Part shown: positions 8,616 to 16,522 of the stretch, in pieces
How the letters are laid out: each line of letters opens with the position of its first letter
How positions within the stretch are numbered: position 1 is the stretch's first letter
Virus record (IMG/VR): IMGVR_UViG_3300031566_000257
Coordinates: 1-29,860 of that record
DNA from: a virus
Reading direction: 5' to 3' (one strand)
Length of the DNA stretch: 29,860 nucleotides
The notes under the pieces: generated by a model
Databases searched by the model: none
The model's input: only the letters and a program-made list of their open reading frames with translations
What the model was told of the DNA's origin: nothing
Translations under genes and position numbers: made by a program

Positions 8616-9724
8616 GATAGGTATCCATTCAGGGTTGCGAATGAAGCCGTGTTGTCCGTTATCGGAATCTCCGTCGGGTCGGCGTCCGAATTAGGAATCC
8701 ACGAACCCACGGTATGCTTGCCGACTACCGTTGTCCCGTCGGCCTCGTACACGATTTCCCGCCGTATGTCGTACTTTTGGAGTTGCGCGAGCGTCTTGGC
8801 GTCCCACCCGGCAGGGTCATAAGCCAACCCGATGATGCAGTCAAACAGGGTGCTTTGGCCGCGCTTCCGTTGCCGCATACTGAACTTGTCAAACCAGAGT
8901 GTTCCAGCAGCCGCGTTGACGATGTTTGGGCAACCGTTGGAGTTGACTGCCCCTACCAGCCCCTTGACCAGAGCCAGATTGGAAGAAGTCAAGACGGCCC
9001 GGATGCGCATGTCGGCCCGCACCAGCGGCCACCCATTGTTCCCCGCAACCTTCACCCAACACTTGCGAACGCTTCCGTCCCAATAGATTTCGTCAATCCG
9101 CTTTGTCGTGCCGGGAACCACTTCCCTGTTCCACATCATCACGGCGGACGCATCGGCTTCGAGGATGCCCTTGTTGACGTAGATGACTTCTCCGATGGGC
9201 GCGTAGGTGTCATAGGCCGCCGTGATTTTGGCGATACCGACGCGCCACCGCTTCTCAATCTGCTTCTCGCGTAGCAGAGCGTACTGCCAGTTCCCAGACG
9301 CCGCCATCGGAGTCAGTTCGGGCAACGAAGCCTCTGCGATGGATTCGGCGTCTGCCTCCGCTACAAGGAAAACCCGGATGCCCATGTAACGTCCACGCCG
9401 TCCGGTTTCCGGTCTTCGAGCAACCTCATACAAGCCGCTGATGCCGCTCGTGAATGGAACCTTCGGCTTGGCGTACTGGCATCGAGTGGTGTAGGCTCCC
9501 TGGTCGGGGGTTCTGTGTGACGTGCCGCTCCCCGTCTCGATGCAGATATAGCCCCATGGCGCGGTCTGCGCCGCCAGGTAGCGGTCGCCGGGGTAGGCAC
9601 TTCCGAGGGCGGGAACCTGCGCCGCGCGCTTGGCAATCGGCAGGTTGTAGTCGCAAGTGAGGGTATAATCCTCAAGCGTCTCCGAGTATACCACATTTTC
9701 TGGGACAAGTTTTAGCGTGGCCAT
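8612..9724 (-). CDS. Virion structural protein, unknown family
   Basis: 370 aa, beginning MATLKLVPENVVYSETLEDY, start overlapping the stop of the upstream HNH gene as TAATG. The protein is a mixed alpha/beta, aromatic-rich globular chain without signal peptide, membrane segment or recognisable active site. It lies downstream of the tail tubular protein, where podoviruses encode tail tubular B or other tail components. It is shorter than T7 gp12 (794 aa) and I see no convincing similarity to that family, so I leave it as a structural protein of unknown role. Confidence 0.55.
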   Translation of the reverse strand: MATLKLVPENVVYSETLEDYTLTCDYNLPIAKRAAQVPALGSAYPGDRYLAAQTAPWGYICIETGSGTSHRTPDQGAYTTRCQYAKPKVPFTSGISGLYEVARRPETGRRGRYMGIRVFLVAEADAESIAEASLPELTPMAASGNWQYALLREKQIEKRWRVGIAKITAAYDTYAPIGEVIYVNKGILEADASAVMMWNREVVPGTTKRIDEIYWDGSVRKCWVKVAGNNGWPLVRADMRIRAVLTSSNLALVKGLVGAVNSNGCPNIVNAAAGTLWFDKFSMRQRKRGQSTLFDCIIGLAYDPAGWDAKTLAQLQKYDIRREIVYEADGTTVVGKHTVGSWIPNSDADPTEIPITDNTASFATLNGYLS

Positions 9725-10350
9725 TACTTTTGCCCTTCAAGTTCTGCAATGCTTTTCTTGATGGCCATCGCCTGAAACACCGCAGCCCAGTGGCTCCGAT
9801 GAAAATTACTTCTCGTGTGGCAGAGAACACAAAGCGTAACCAGGTTCACGGGGTCGTTGTCCCTTTTGTTGTAGTTGATATGATGGACAGACAACAGCCG
9901 CTCGCATTCCGTTTGCGGCACACCACACACCTGGCATTTATAATCATCCCGACGACGGACCTCCTCGCGCAGTTCCTCGGTCCATTCCCATCCATAGAGT
10001 TCGCAAGAGACGCCTCCGCGCCAGTTTGGATTCTTGCTTCCCATGCGCGCGAGTCGGTGTTTCCCCAGTTGTTCCTCCGACATCTTCTTGCCTTTGCGTG
10101 AAGCACTTGACTTTGCCCGCGTTTCCGGGCTACGCTTGCAACCCAAAGCCTGTTTCTTCCCCCCTTCGACCAAGTATTTTATTTGAGCAGCGGATAGATT
10201 GGCTCGCCACTCCGCCGAACGCGGAGGGCGTTTCTTGCCCCTGCGTGCTGCACCCTGTTTGGCGCGAGTTTCATCTGTGGGTTTTTGGCCCATGCGTGCA
10301 GCACTTATTTTCGCTCGCGACTCGGCGGCATGATGAGTTCCAATTTTCAT
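9724..10350 (-). CDS. HNH homing-type endonuclease with NUMOD-like array
   Basis: 208 aa, start coupled to the tail tubular gene (ATGA at 10347-10350). Residues 1-105 are short Lys/Arg-rich helical modules (SRAKISAARMGQKPTDETR, SPETRAKSSASRKGKKMS) typical of NUMOD3-like DNA-binding units. Then SKNPNWRGGVS and the HNH domain: EELREEVRRRDDYKCQVCGVPQTEC, SVHHINYNK, DPVNLVTLCVLCHTRSN. Zinc ligands are CxxC at CQVC and CVLC; catalytic residues are the His pair, the Asn of VNL and the final His of LCH. It should nick or cut DNA and promote its own spread. It sits between two structural genes without visibly breaking either. One of five HNH paralogs in the window. Confidence 0.92.
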   Translation of the reverse strand: MKIGTHHAAESRAKISAARMGQKPTDETRAKQGAARRGKKRPPRSAEWRANLSAAQIKYLVEGGKKQALGCKRSPETRAKSSASRKGKKMSEEQLGKHRLARMGSKNPNWRGGVSCELYGWEWTEELREEVRRRDDYKCQVCGVPQTECERLLSVHHINYNKRDNDPVNLVTLCVLCHTRSNFHRSHWAAVFQAMAIKKSIAELEGQK

Positions 10351-11138
10351 ACCCTAGCCTCGTTCCAGGTCTGTTGCTTTGCCATCTTGGACTCCTGCTG
10401 ATTCGCAAGACGCGCCTTCGACAGAGCCACCTCGGCCTCGACCTGAAGTTCTTTGTGAAGATTTTTGTCGTGCAAAAGCGGCATCACCAACCGCGTTGCC
10501 AGCGCCGCCACAAGAGCATCTACAAAAAGCGGGTCAAATAAATCGGGGTCCGTCTCTTGGCGAACGTATTCGATTGTGACGGCATCCTCATCCGATTTGA
10601 GCAGCGTTCCGACAATCTCAAACGGCTCATGCAGCGGGTCGGTCTTGGCAAACCGCAGGAAGTCGCTCGGCAGGTCGTACTGGTAATCCCACGGATAGGG
10701 CGGGTAGTTTGCCCAGATTTCGTAGGTGCTGGTGTCGTCGGGAACGGTAGTGAACGCGACGCTGGGGACCAGATAGGTGGCCGTGTTGGACGCAATGGTG
10801 CGAATCTGGTCCGAGCCGGTTCCGCCCGTTATCCAAAGATAGGAACTCGCATGTTCATTGATTGTCCACGCTTGGCCGGTATCATAGAACTTCAGCGTGG
10901 TGTTGGTGTCGTCGGTGGACGTGCCGGAGTCCGCTTCTTCGTCGATGACGAGTTCGACCCAAAGCGACGCGAATCGCCAGGTATGGGACCGCAAAAGCGC
11001 ATCCCTTGTCTGTTCGTAGTGCCGGTCGCATTGCTTGGCCTCGTCGGTCACCTTGGCAGCCAAGTCCCCGGTCGCCATCGGGGTTGCGCCGATTCTGTCA
11101 AGAGCCATGTTGCAAAGACCTTCGGCAGTGAGCGTCAT
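10347..11138 (-). CDS. Tail tubular protein A-like (T7 gp11-like) adaptor
   Basis: 263 aa. The N-terminus (TAEGLCNMALDRIGATPMATG, then AKQCDRHYEQTRDALLRSHTWRFA) matches what I know of the tail tubular protein A / gp11-like family, in which an N-terminal helical bundle with Y...RD.LLR..PW.FA binds the portal. A beta insert with YPPYPWDYQYDLPSDFLRFAK follows, then a C-terminal helix bundle (PLFVDALVAALATRLVMPL). In T7-like virions this forms a ring between portal and nozzle. Length is close to that of longer family members. It lies downstream of the capsid genes as expected. The stop overlaps the following HNH gene. Confidence 0.8.
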   Translation of the reverse strand: MTLTAEGLCNMALDRIGATPMATGDLAAKVTDEAKQCDRHYEQTRDALLRSHTWRFASLWVELVIDEEADSGTSTDDTNTTLKFYDTGQAWTINEHASSYLWITGGTGSDQIRTIASNTATYLVPSVAFTTVPDDTSTYEIWANYPPYPWDYQYDLPSDFLRFAKTDPLHEPFEIVGTLLKSDEDAVTIEYVRQETDPDLFDPLFVDALVAALATRLVMPLLHDKNLHKELQVEAEVALSKARLANQQESKMAKQQTWNEARV

Positions 11139-11142
11139 GACC

Positions 11143-11331
11143 TCAGTCCTTTTCTTTCCTGTTCCCGAAGACCTTTGCGAACCGCTCGGCGTAACCCCGC
11201 GACCAGCGCGAACGGATCCCGCCGCGCACCATCGGCTGCCCGTCGCGGTCGGTGTAACCCGCCCGGTGCGTGCGCAGATTTACTTCGTCGCGCAGGTCTT
11301 TTTCGCTCACGTCCGCCGGCACGAGTTCCAC
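11143..11331 (-). CDS. Small basic protein, 62 aa
   Basis: Starts with GTG at 11331 (GGAG about 6 nt upstream) and ends 4 nt before the tail tubular gene. The product MELVPADVSEKDLRDEVNLR... is basic, with RGGIRSRWSRGYAERFAKVFG toward the C-terminus. The longer reading in another frame here has the composition of a shadow. Position in the head-to-tail cluster suggests a virion accessory; family unknown. Confidence 0.6.
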   Translation of the reverse strand: MELVPADVSEKDLRDEVNLRTHRAGYTDRDGQPMVRGGIRSRWSRGYAERFAKVFGNRKEKD

Positions 11332-11391
11332 GCGATTCTCCGTCCCGGCGAGGGGGAAGCGGCCCGATTGCCGAATCCCCCGTCGCAGGAT

Positions 11392-11505
11392 TTACTTGTC
11401 GGACTTCTTTTCCTTCTTTTCCTTCTCCGCCGCGAGTTGCTTCAGCCGACGCGCGACGTAATCGTAGGAACCCATCGTGTCTTTTTGCTCGCCTTCTTTC
11501 GCCAT
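11392..11505 (-). CDS. Very small Lys-rich protein, 37 aa
   Basis: ATG at 11505 preceded by GGAGAAGGTC, ending with TAA at 11392. The product MAKEGEQKDTMGSYDYVARR continues into LKQLAAEKEKKEKKSDK, a charged helix encoded in part by a short purine repeat (plus strand cttttccttcttttccttct). The good ribosome-binding site, position right after an intergenic hairpin and fit to the gap between two genes support it as real. Function unknown. Confidence 0.55.
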   Translation of the reverse strand: MAKEGEQKDTMGSYDYVARRLKQLAAEKEKKEKKSDK

Positions 11506-11524
11506 GACCTTCTCCTTTCGTGCG

Positions 11525-11548
11525 GGGGTGGGCCTTTCGACCCACCCC
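11525..11548 (-). other. Intergenic hairpin with GAAA tetraloop
   Basis: On the minus transcript GGGGTGGG and CCCACCCC flank a T-G wobble, a C-G pair and a GAAA (GNRA) loop: a 10-bp stem. It lies between the 251-aa virion gene and the 37-aa gene. No U-run follows, so it is not a classical intrinsic terminator. More likely it limits read-through or protects mRNA ends. Confidence 0.6.
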
Positions 11549-11557
11549 GACGCCGAA

Positions 11558-12313
11558 TTACTCGATTTGCAGGAAGATCAGCGGGCCGTTGTCGCTGTTG
11601 TAGTTCATGACCCATCCGGCGTGCTGGTAATCCGAATGGCTCGCTTCCAGGAAGATCGCGCCGTTGCTCCCAAACACTACTTGCCTAATGTCGCCAGACG
11701 GAACAATCGTCTCGCCTGGCGAAACGACGCACGGGCCGTGCACCTGACCCCAGAAGTAATAACTGGCCGCCGCCGTGCAGGCTGGGACGCAGACAACCGA
11801 TGACTTGCCGGTAGCCGTCTTGGTGCAGAGACTCCAGGGATTCTCGAACATCTCGCAGTATTCGGTTCCTGCGATGGTCTGGTCCCACGGCTCGTCAACG
11901 TAGATTTTCGTCTTGCTCGTGAGAGACGCATCGTTGTGAACGACGCGCCGGAACTGGCCGCCGGTGGTGGCATAGATGAAGATGTACGCACCCACTAGTT
12001 GGTCTTCGACGAACCCGGTCTCGGTGATGTAGGTTGACAGACCACCGATGGAGGCGGCTGCCGACGGGGAGGTGACGGTGAGGACTTCCCCAATCACGTC
12101 ATCGGCCAGCCCGTTGGCCCCGTGGTATGCGTCCACGCCGCCGGTCGTCGCCAGACAGTAACGGTGCACCCGGCCGTCATCCTGAAGTAGCCGACGGCCA
12201 ACGGCAGACCGCTGGGTCGTCTCGCACGCGTGAACACCGAGTTCGGTGGTCCGGCTGTAATCTTTCGGTTCTGCACCACCGCCCACAATCGGAACATTTG
12301 AGTATAGTGTCAT
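11558..12313 (-). CDS. Head-associated virion protein (decoration or fibre type)
   Basis: 251 aa with a strong Shine-Dalgarno (AAGGAGG, 8 nt from the ATG at 12313), 42 nt after the major capsid gene. The sequence is beta-rich, Gly/Thr/Ser rich, with YITETGFVEDQLVGAYIFIY, QFRRVVHNDASLTSKTKIYV and EYCEMFENPWSLCTKT. Proteins placed directly after the major capsid gene in podovirus-like phages are commonly decoration, head-fibre or head-completion proteins. The gene is bracketed by two RNA hairpins (12329-12343 and 11525-11548), as if it had its own mRNA segment. Family name not recognised. Confidence 0.6.
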   Translation of the reverse strand: MTLYSNVPIVGGGAEPKDYSRTTELGVHACETTQRSAVGRRLLQDDGRVHRYCLATTGGVDAYHGANGLADDVIGEVLTVTSPSAAASIGGLSTYITETGFVEDQLVGAYIFIYATTGGQFRRVVHNDASLTSKTKIYVDEPWDQTIAGTEYCEMFENPWSLCTKTATGKSSVVCVPACTAAASYYFWGQVHGPCVVSPGETIVPSGDIRQVVFGSNGAIFLEASHSDYQHAGWVMNYNSDNGPLIFLQIE

Positions 12314-12328
12314 GACTGAATCCTCCTT

Positions 12329-12343
12329 GCGGGATTATCCCGC
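12329..12343 (-). other. Hairpin between capsid gene and next gene
   Basis: The sequence GCGGGATAATCCCGC is a perfect inverted repeat (6 bp, 3-nt loop) lying between the capsid stop (12356) and the Shine-Dalgarno of the following gene. There is no T-run. It could act as a partial attenuator or RNA-processing/stability element after the most highly expressed gene. Confidence 0.55.
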
Positions 12344-12355
12344 TATTGCCCGGTT

Positions 12356-13276
12356 TTACACAGCCGTCCCGCACTCGTGAACCTTGGAACCTTCCGTCCG
12401 AACCGCACCGCCGTCGATGGTGGCGTAGATGCCCGTCGCGTTTTTCTTGTCGGGCCGACGGTCCACGCTGACGCTCAAATCCTGAATGAACGCCAGACCC
12501 AGGCCGCCTTCGCTCCAAGCAAACGTCCTGTTGCTGACGGCCGTTGAATCCTTCAGCAACCGCGTGGTCACGATGAAATCGAACCCGGCGAAGTGGCCGA
12601 TGGCTCCCGTATCCAAACGCTTGGTCGTGAAGTCGCTGCTGGTGATTTCCAGGATGTCCATCATAGCCCGCTTGTCTTTGGGCGAGATGGCCCAATACTT
12701 GCGGTCGGTTTCCGGCACGTTGGCGTTGTCGAAAACCTGCGCCATGGCCAGAATCTTCGCCAGTTCCATCGTGACGGGGCTAGTGGTCATATCAACCGCC
12801 GTACCGAGGGTGGAAAGCACCCCGCCCGTGGCGGCGGTGACGCCGACCGACTCGGCTGCGAAGGTCACGGTCGTTCCGCCCGCCTTGCCGACCTTGGCAT
12901 CGGCGATAACGGCGGCAATGAGGAGATCATCAATCCATCGACCGAACGAACTTCCGATTGACTGGACGATGACGTTCTGGGGGTCCACGACCATCCGGTC
13001 CGTGTCCGGCTTGTCCAACAGGTAGCCGTCCTCGAAGGGCAACGGAATCACCTGCCGACGAAGCAGAACAGCCTCGCGCGACGGGGTATCCCCGTGGCGG
13101 TCGGCGTTCTGGGTCGGTGCGTCGAGGGCTTCAATCTGGTGGAAATACGCTTCCTCGGCGCTCGCAACGCGCTTGAAAGACACGCGGCTGCGAAGCAAGG
13201 AAGTCTTCTGCTGGGACAGGAGGTCGATGTACGGCTCGAACTCCTTCCCGTACAACTGGTCGCCAGTGTAACTCAT
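12356..13276 (-). CDS. Major capsid protein
   Basis: 306 aa, starting at the ATG at 13276 behind AAGGAGACCGGCA. It follows portal, small head genes and scaffold in the canonical order. Sequence features fit a phage coat protein: an N-terminal arm (YGKEFEPYIDLLSQQKTSLL), a central region with MVVDPQNVIVQSIGSSFGRWIDDLLIAAVI, alanine/glycine/threonine-rich segments, and RKYWAISPKDKRAMMDILEI with HFAGFDFIVTTRL, the pattern seen in HK97-fold podovirus coat proteins. It forms the icosahedral shell around the scaffold. It has the longest leader in the structural operon, with strong secondary structure, suggesting dedicated expression control. Confidence 0.82.
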   Translation of the reverse strand: MSYTGDQLYGKEFEPYIDLLSQQKTSLLRSRVSFKRVASAEEAYFHQIEALDAPTQNADRHGDTPSREAVLLRRQVIPLPFEDGYLLDKPDTDRMVVDPQNVIVQSIGSSFGRWIDDLLIAAVIADAKVGKAGGTTVTFAAESVGVTAATGGVLSTLGTAVDMTTSPVTMELAKILAMAQVFDNANVPETDRKYWAISPKDKRAMMDILEITSSDFTTKRLDTGAIGHFAGFDFIVTTRLLKDSTAVSNRTFAWSEGGLGLAFIQDLSVSVDRRPDKKNATGIYATIDGGAVRTEGSKVHECGTAV

Positions 13277-13444
13277 TGCCGGTCTCCTTGTTCACTTGTT
13301 CAGGTTGACAACCGTTACGCACAGTTTCGCGCACGGCTGCCTCCGAACAGGAGACCGGCACTACGTTTTACGCTCGCTCAGCGTTCGGTCTTTCCCGAAT
13401 GTCCGCGCGGACCCCAGCAGGGCTTCCCGCGTCTTTTCAGTTCA
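13277..13444 (-). promoter_or_regulatory. Structured leader of the capsid gene, RBS-pairing
   Basis: This 168-nt untranslated stretch between scaffold and capsid gene is dense with inverted repeats. The key pair is ggagaccggc (plus 13350-13359) against gccggtctcc (13278-13287). On the minus mRNA the upstream GCCGGTCTCC can pair over 10 bp with GGAGACCGGC, which is the capsid gene's own Shine-Dalgarno, and the flanking GTTC/GAAC extend it. Upstream are the palindrome GTCCGCGCGGAC, the hairpin TTCGG-GAAAGA-CCGAA and CGCTGAGCG. A competing local hairpin, CTCC-TGTTC-GGAG, would free the ribosome-binding site. I see no clear promoter in it. Confidence 0.6.
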
Positions 13445-14317
13445 TTACCCTCCGCGCGCTGCTCGCGCCTTCTCGTAAAGAGAATGGATTTCCTTGGTCA
13501 GCCGCGCCTTTGTCGCTTCAGGAATACGGCCCTCCAGAAATCCGGGCGTCTGCATGAGTTCCTTCGCCTTGTTTTCCATGTCCTCCGGCGTCATGGCCCG
13601 TTGGCCCGCGCCGCCCGCATCCGGCATCGTGTCCTCTAAAAGCAACTCGCCCATCTTCGACAAGGCGCGAGTCAGGTCGAGGTCGTTCCCCCACCGCGCA
13701 AGCAACTCCTCCTTTTTATCGGCAGGAACGGCTTGCTCTATAACGGAATTGGCCTGGTGCATCTTCTGTTTATACGCATCGCCCCATTCCGCCTTCAGCG
13801 TTTTGACGCCCTCATCATACGCCGCCGTTTGCGCGGCGTCGCGCTGGGTCATGGCCTCTTTGACTCGCGCAGCGTCCAGCGCCACGATGCCCTGCGCCTG
13901 TTCCTGCGTCAACCCAAGGCCGTGCATGACCTCCAGGGAACCCTTGAGCGCGTCCGGCTGAAAAACCTCCTCCATGCCTTCCGGCACGACAATCTTGTAA
14001 TCGTCCGGCGTCTTGGGTCGGCCCAGCGCCTCGTAGTACGCGGCTGTCTCGGTAGGACCGGCATCTTTCGCCAACGGCATGATGCCTTTGCCCTGCCGCC
14101 CGATGAGCGTCTTGGCGTGCCCGAACTCTCTCGCCAACTGCGCCACATTGAGAATGGGCTTGTAGTCGCCCAAATGCCGCAAATCTTCCGGCACAAGAGC
14201 GTCGATCCAGCCCGCCTCCAAAGTGCCATCTGCCCCAACGAATGACTGCGTTTCGTCCTGGACAGAATCTCCCTGCGTAGCCACCGCAGAACTCTGCTCC
14301 CCAGTTCCTTCAGACAT
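13445..14317 (-). CDS. Capsid scaffolding (assembly) protein
   Basis: 290 aa, start overlapping the preceding stop at 14317. The protein is acidic, low in cysteine and aromatic residues, and almost wholly helical: an N-terminal disordered Ser/Gln segment, a conserved-looking middle (AYYEALGRPKTPDDYKIVVP), then long helices (EQAQGIVALDAARVKEAMTQ) and a C-terminal helix (KARLTKEIHSLYEKARAARG). The motif GRPxxPxDYxI is typical of podovirus scaffold/assembly proteins. Its place directly before the major capsid gene supports this. It would form the internal core of the procapsid and leave before or during DNA packaging. Confidence 0.82.
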   Translation of the reverse strand: MSEGTGEQSSAVATQGDSVQDETQSFVGADGTLEAGWIDALVPEDLRHLGDYKPILNVAQLAREFGHAKTLIGRQGKGIMPLAKDAGPTETAAYYEALGRPKTPDDYKIVVPEGMEEVFQPDALKGSLEVMHGLGLTQEQAQGIVALDAARVKEAMTQRDAAQTAAYDEGVKTLKAEWGDAYKQKMHQANSVIEQAVPADKKEELLARWGNDLDLTRALSKMGELLLEDTMPDAGGAGQRAMTPEDMENKAKELMQTPGFLEGRIPEATKARLTKEIHSLYEKARAARGG

Positions 14318-14562
14318 TACTCGCCCTCCTCCTGTGCTGGTTCCTTGGAAAAGTCAAAGGACGCCCGGTTCGCCACTTCAATGACGAAAGCCCGCTGCGC
14401 CTCGTTCCAAATCAATCGCGTCGGCTCTATCGGCAACCCCTTTTTCACCTTCGTCCCGTAAACCCCCGCACGCCGCTTTAGGTCCTCAAGGACGCGCTGG
14501 CCGAGCGGCTGCGCGAACAGGTCCACATAGTCAACCAGGATTGCGCGTTCGGCCTCGGTCAT
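14317..14562 (-). CDS. Bbp19-like small head-cluster protein
   Basis: 81 aa, start overlapping the previous gene (ATGA). It has the pattern F..PLGQRVLEDLKRRAGVYG near residues 16-36 and then IEPTRLIWNEAQRAFVIEV. This FxxpxGqrVLedLrrra...RxvVlhI pattern corresponds to the Bbp19-like domain I know from Bordetella phage BPP-1 and related podoviruses, encoded between portal and scaffold. The biochemical role is not established as far as I know; a structural role is inferred from position. Confidence 0.7.
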   Translation of the reverse strand: MTEAERAILVDYVDLFAQPLGQRVLEDLKRRAGVYGTKVKKGLPIEPTRLIWNEAQRAFVIEVANRASFDFSKEPAQEEGE

Positions 14563-14696
14563 TTCTTGCCCTTATGGACGCCCTTGAGTTTCCCCGCATT
14601 GACCATCGAGTAGAAAATCCGCTTGGCCTTCTTCTTGCTGCCGTAGGTTTTCACCATCGACGCCATCACCTCTGCGCCCTTCGCGGTCAGCGGCAT
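14559..14696 (-). CDS. Small basic protein, 45 aa
   Basis: ATG at 14696, ending in TGA overlapping the next start (ATGA). The product MPLTAKGAEVMASMVKTYGS then KKKAKRIFYSMVNAGKLKGV is a Lys-rich helical peptide. The pattern K.G..V...M...YGSKK.AKR.FY...N.GK..GV is one I have seen as a short protein beside podovirus portals. Function unknown. It lies only 2 nt after the stop of the upstream small gene. Confidence 0.65.
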   Translation of the reverse strand: MPLTAKGAEVMASMVKTYGSKKKAKRIFYSMVNAGKLKGVHKGKK

Positions 14697-14698
14697 GA

Positions 14699-14869
14699 TT
14701 ATCTCCCCGCCCCTTCTCCGCTTTTCTGTAATACCCCGATAATGATTTCATCAAGATGCCGCCACATGGCCTTGATCGCCATTTTACAATATGGACTATT
14801 CATCGCCTGAGTGAGGCGTTTGTAGACTTCCTCACGTTCTTTCCACCAAGCCAAATCACGAGAAATCAC
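14699..14869 (-). CDS. Small helical protein, 56 aa, GTG start
   Basis: Immediately after the portal stop (14873) the minus strand reads GGAGGTAACCAGTG, an ideal Shine-Dalgarno six nt before a GTG at 14869. The ORF MISRDLAWWKEREEVYKRLT runs to TAA at 14699 with no better alternative in this gap. It is an amphipathic, aromatic-containing helix, ending in KSGEGAGR. Presumably a virion accessory or assembly factor; no family recognised. Confidence 0.6.
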   Translation of the reverse strand: MISRDLAWWKEREEVYKRLTQAMNSPYCKMAIKAMWRHLDEIIIGVLQKSGEGAGR

Positions 14870-14872
14870 TGG

Positions 14873-16522
14873 TTACCTCCCTGCACCCACCAATTCCTCG
14901 GCGGGGCTGCCTTCTTGCGGGGCCACCGACAGACCCCGGTTCGCTTTGCCCGCCTGTTCCGCCATCATCATCGCCTGCTGCGCCGCCTGCTGCTTGGCGC
15001 GGGCCTCTCGAATCGCGTCGATGCGTTCCTGCGTTGCAATGTGCGTGCTCTTGACCCCGAAGTATTTCGCCATGTCGGGGACCGCTTCGTCGAAGTCGAC
15101 GGTATCCAGCGAATCGGGGACAACCTCCGCGATTTTCATCACGAACTCGCTGAACCGCATGAACCCTGCGGCCTCCTTGTCCCGGAGCGCCAGGGCCAAC
15201 GCGCCAAGGTACTCGATGGACCATTCGGCCCCGTTCAATGCCGGGGGCAACGTCACGCGACCGTTCTGAATCAACAGGTCCGTAACCCGCTCGATGAGCC
15301 GGTTCATGTCCTCGTACAACTGGGCGGCCATCGGACTGATGCGCTTCATGCCCTCGCGCAACCGCTCGGAAACTTCCAGCACGGTCATGCGCTGGTTGCC
15401 GGTCAACGCCGACAGGCTGCGGAATACGTCCACGAAAAACACCTTCTGGATTTTTTCCGTGTATATCTCGATGGCTCTTTCCGTAATCGGCATGTTGCCG
15501 AGCATCCGCTGGTCAAGGGCTTTAATCATGCCCATTTGCCCGACCACGTTTTCGCCGTCAGGCCGAAGGTCCACCTCCCCCTCAAAAGCCTGGTCCTTTT
15601 CGTAAGGCGGGTGCGCCCAGCGGTTCGCAATGTCCACGTAATCCTTCACCATCTTGTCCAAGACCTTGATGCGCGACAGGTATTCCGTCCCTTGCCCGCG
15701 GCCGTACTTCTCGCCGGACGCGACTATCCACCGGAAAATGATGAACGGCATCTGGCGGTATCCGCCCTCGCGGACCACCTGCTGCGCGTCCACGGCCACG
15801 TGAAGGGACTCGAACGGCATGTTGCGCCAATTCTCCTTCCCCGTGTTCCGATCTTTTCGGGGCCGGACAATCTGGAGAAACTTGAACTTGTCGCTCGACC
15901 GTTCCGCCTTCCCTGCCGCCTCCTGGATGTCTTTCGGAAGGTTCTCCTCTCCGTAATTCTGGACCGATTGCCGTGCCGTCAAGGTAAACAACACAAGCAC
16001 CTGGTCAATCTCGCCGTCCGAGTTCTCCAGGAAAACGTAGTCGGCGATGTCGATGTTCTTGAACGTCAACTTGAGGGATTTTCTGGAAAAGTCGCAGTAC
16101 AAACACCCCTGGCCGAATCCGCCGTAGGGAGCGAGCATCTGGTTGTAGCGCGACACGAAATTGCTCGTGTAAAGTTCGATGTGCGCGTCCTCGACTAGTT
16201 TCCATATTGCCCTGTCGCCGTCCGTGCTTTCGGCCAACCGCTCGTCGCGGAGCCGGATTTCGTAGAAGTGCTGGCCCGTCTGAATCGTCGCGCTCGAAAG
16301 ACCGGCGGCCATTTCCCGCAAGGATTCCGTGGCCGTGTCATCGTACACCAGAAGGCTCTTGTCCTCGCCGGGCGTCGGCTGGCTGGTAATGCGGTTGAAC
16401 CGCGAAAGCACCCGGTCTGCGACCTGTTGCCAGAGATTCCGGTGGGGTTGCTGTTCCGCCAGTTCGCGCTCCCACAGGTCGATGACGCCCTTCGCGGTCG
16501 CGTTTTGTTCTGCGGATTCCAT
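14873..16522 (-). CDS. Portal protein (podovirus head-to-tail connector)
   Basis: 549 aa, read from the ATG at 16522 (GGAG 7 nt upstream, TGATG overlap). It matches the podovirus head-to-tail connecting protein family: N-terminal WERELAEQQPHRNLWQQVADRVLSRF, then VYDDTATESLREMAAGLSS (the D.T....... .A.gl.s motif), PYGGFGQGCLYCDF, PKDRNTGK-type loop, PFIIFRWIVASGEKYGRGQG, and a long C-terminal helix region with ERVTDLLIQNGR. Twelve copies would form the ring at one capsid vertex through which the terminase pumps DNA. The C-terminal ~40 residues are Ala/Gln-rich (AKQQAAQQAMMMAEQAGKA), consistent with the barrel helix inside the head. This is the best evidence that the phage is short-tailed. Confidence 0.93.
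   Translation of the reverse strand: MESAEQNATAKGVIDLWERELAEQQPHRNLWQQVADRVLSRFNRITSQPTPGEDKSLLVYDDTATESLREMAAGLSSATIQTGQHFYEIRLRDERLAESTDGDRAIWKLVEDAHIELYTSNFVSRYNQMLAPYGGFGQGCLYCDFSRKSLKLTFKNIDIADYVFLENSDGEIDQVLVLFTLTARQSVQNYGEENLPKDIQEAAGKAERSSDKFKFLQIVRPRKDRNTGKENWRNMPFESLHVAVDAQQVVREGGYRQMPFIIFRWIVASGEKYGRGQGTEYLSRIKVLDKMVKDYVDIANRWAHPPYEKDQAFEGEVDLRPDGENVVGQMGMIKALDQRMLGNMPITERAIEIYTEKIQKVFFVDVFRSLSALTGNQRMTVLEVSERLREGMKRISPMAAQLYEDMNRLIERVTDLLIQNGRVTLPPALNGAEWSIEYLGALALALRDKEAAGFMRFSEFVMKIAEVVPDSLDTVDFDEAVPDMAKYFGVKSTHIATQERIDAIREARAKQQAAQQAMMMAEQAGKANRGLSVAPQEGSPAEELVGAGR

Noticed and set aside
13716-13723. GCCGATAA on the minus strand, a perfect sigma-28 -10 box, with TATA 15 nt upstream (also GCCGATAA at 5515-5522)
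   Set aside because: Both lie inside coding sequence where GCC GAT AA(A) is simply Ala-Asp-Lys; the -35 is imperfect or absent. Not enough to call a promoter for the phage sigma factor.
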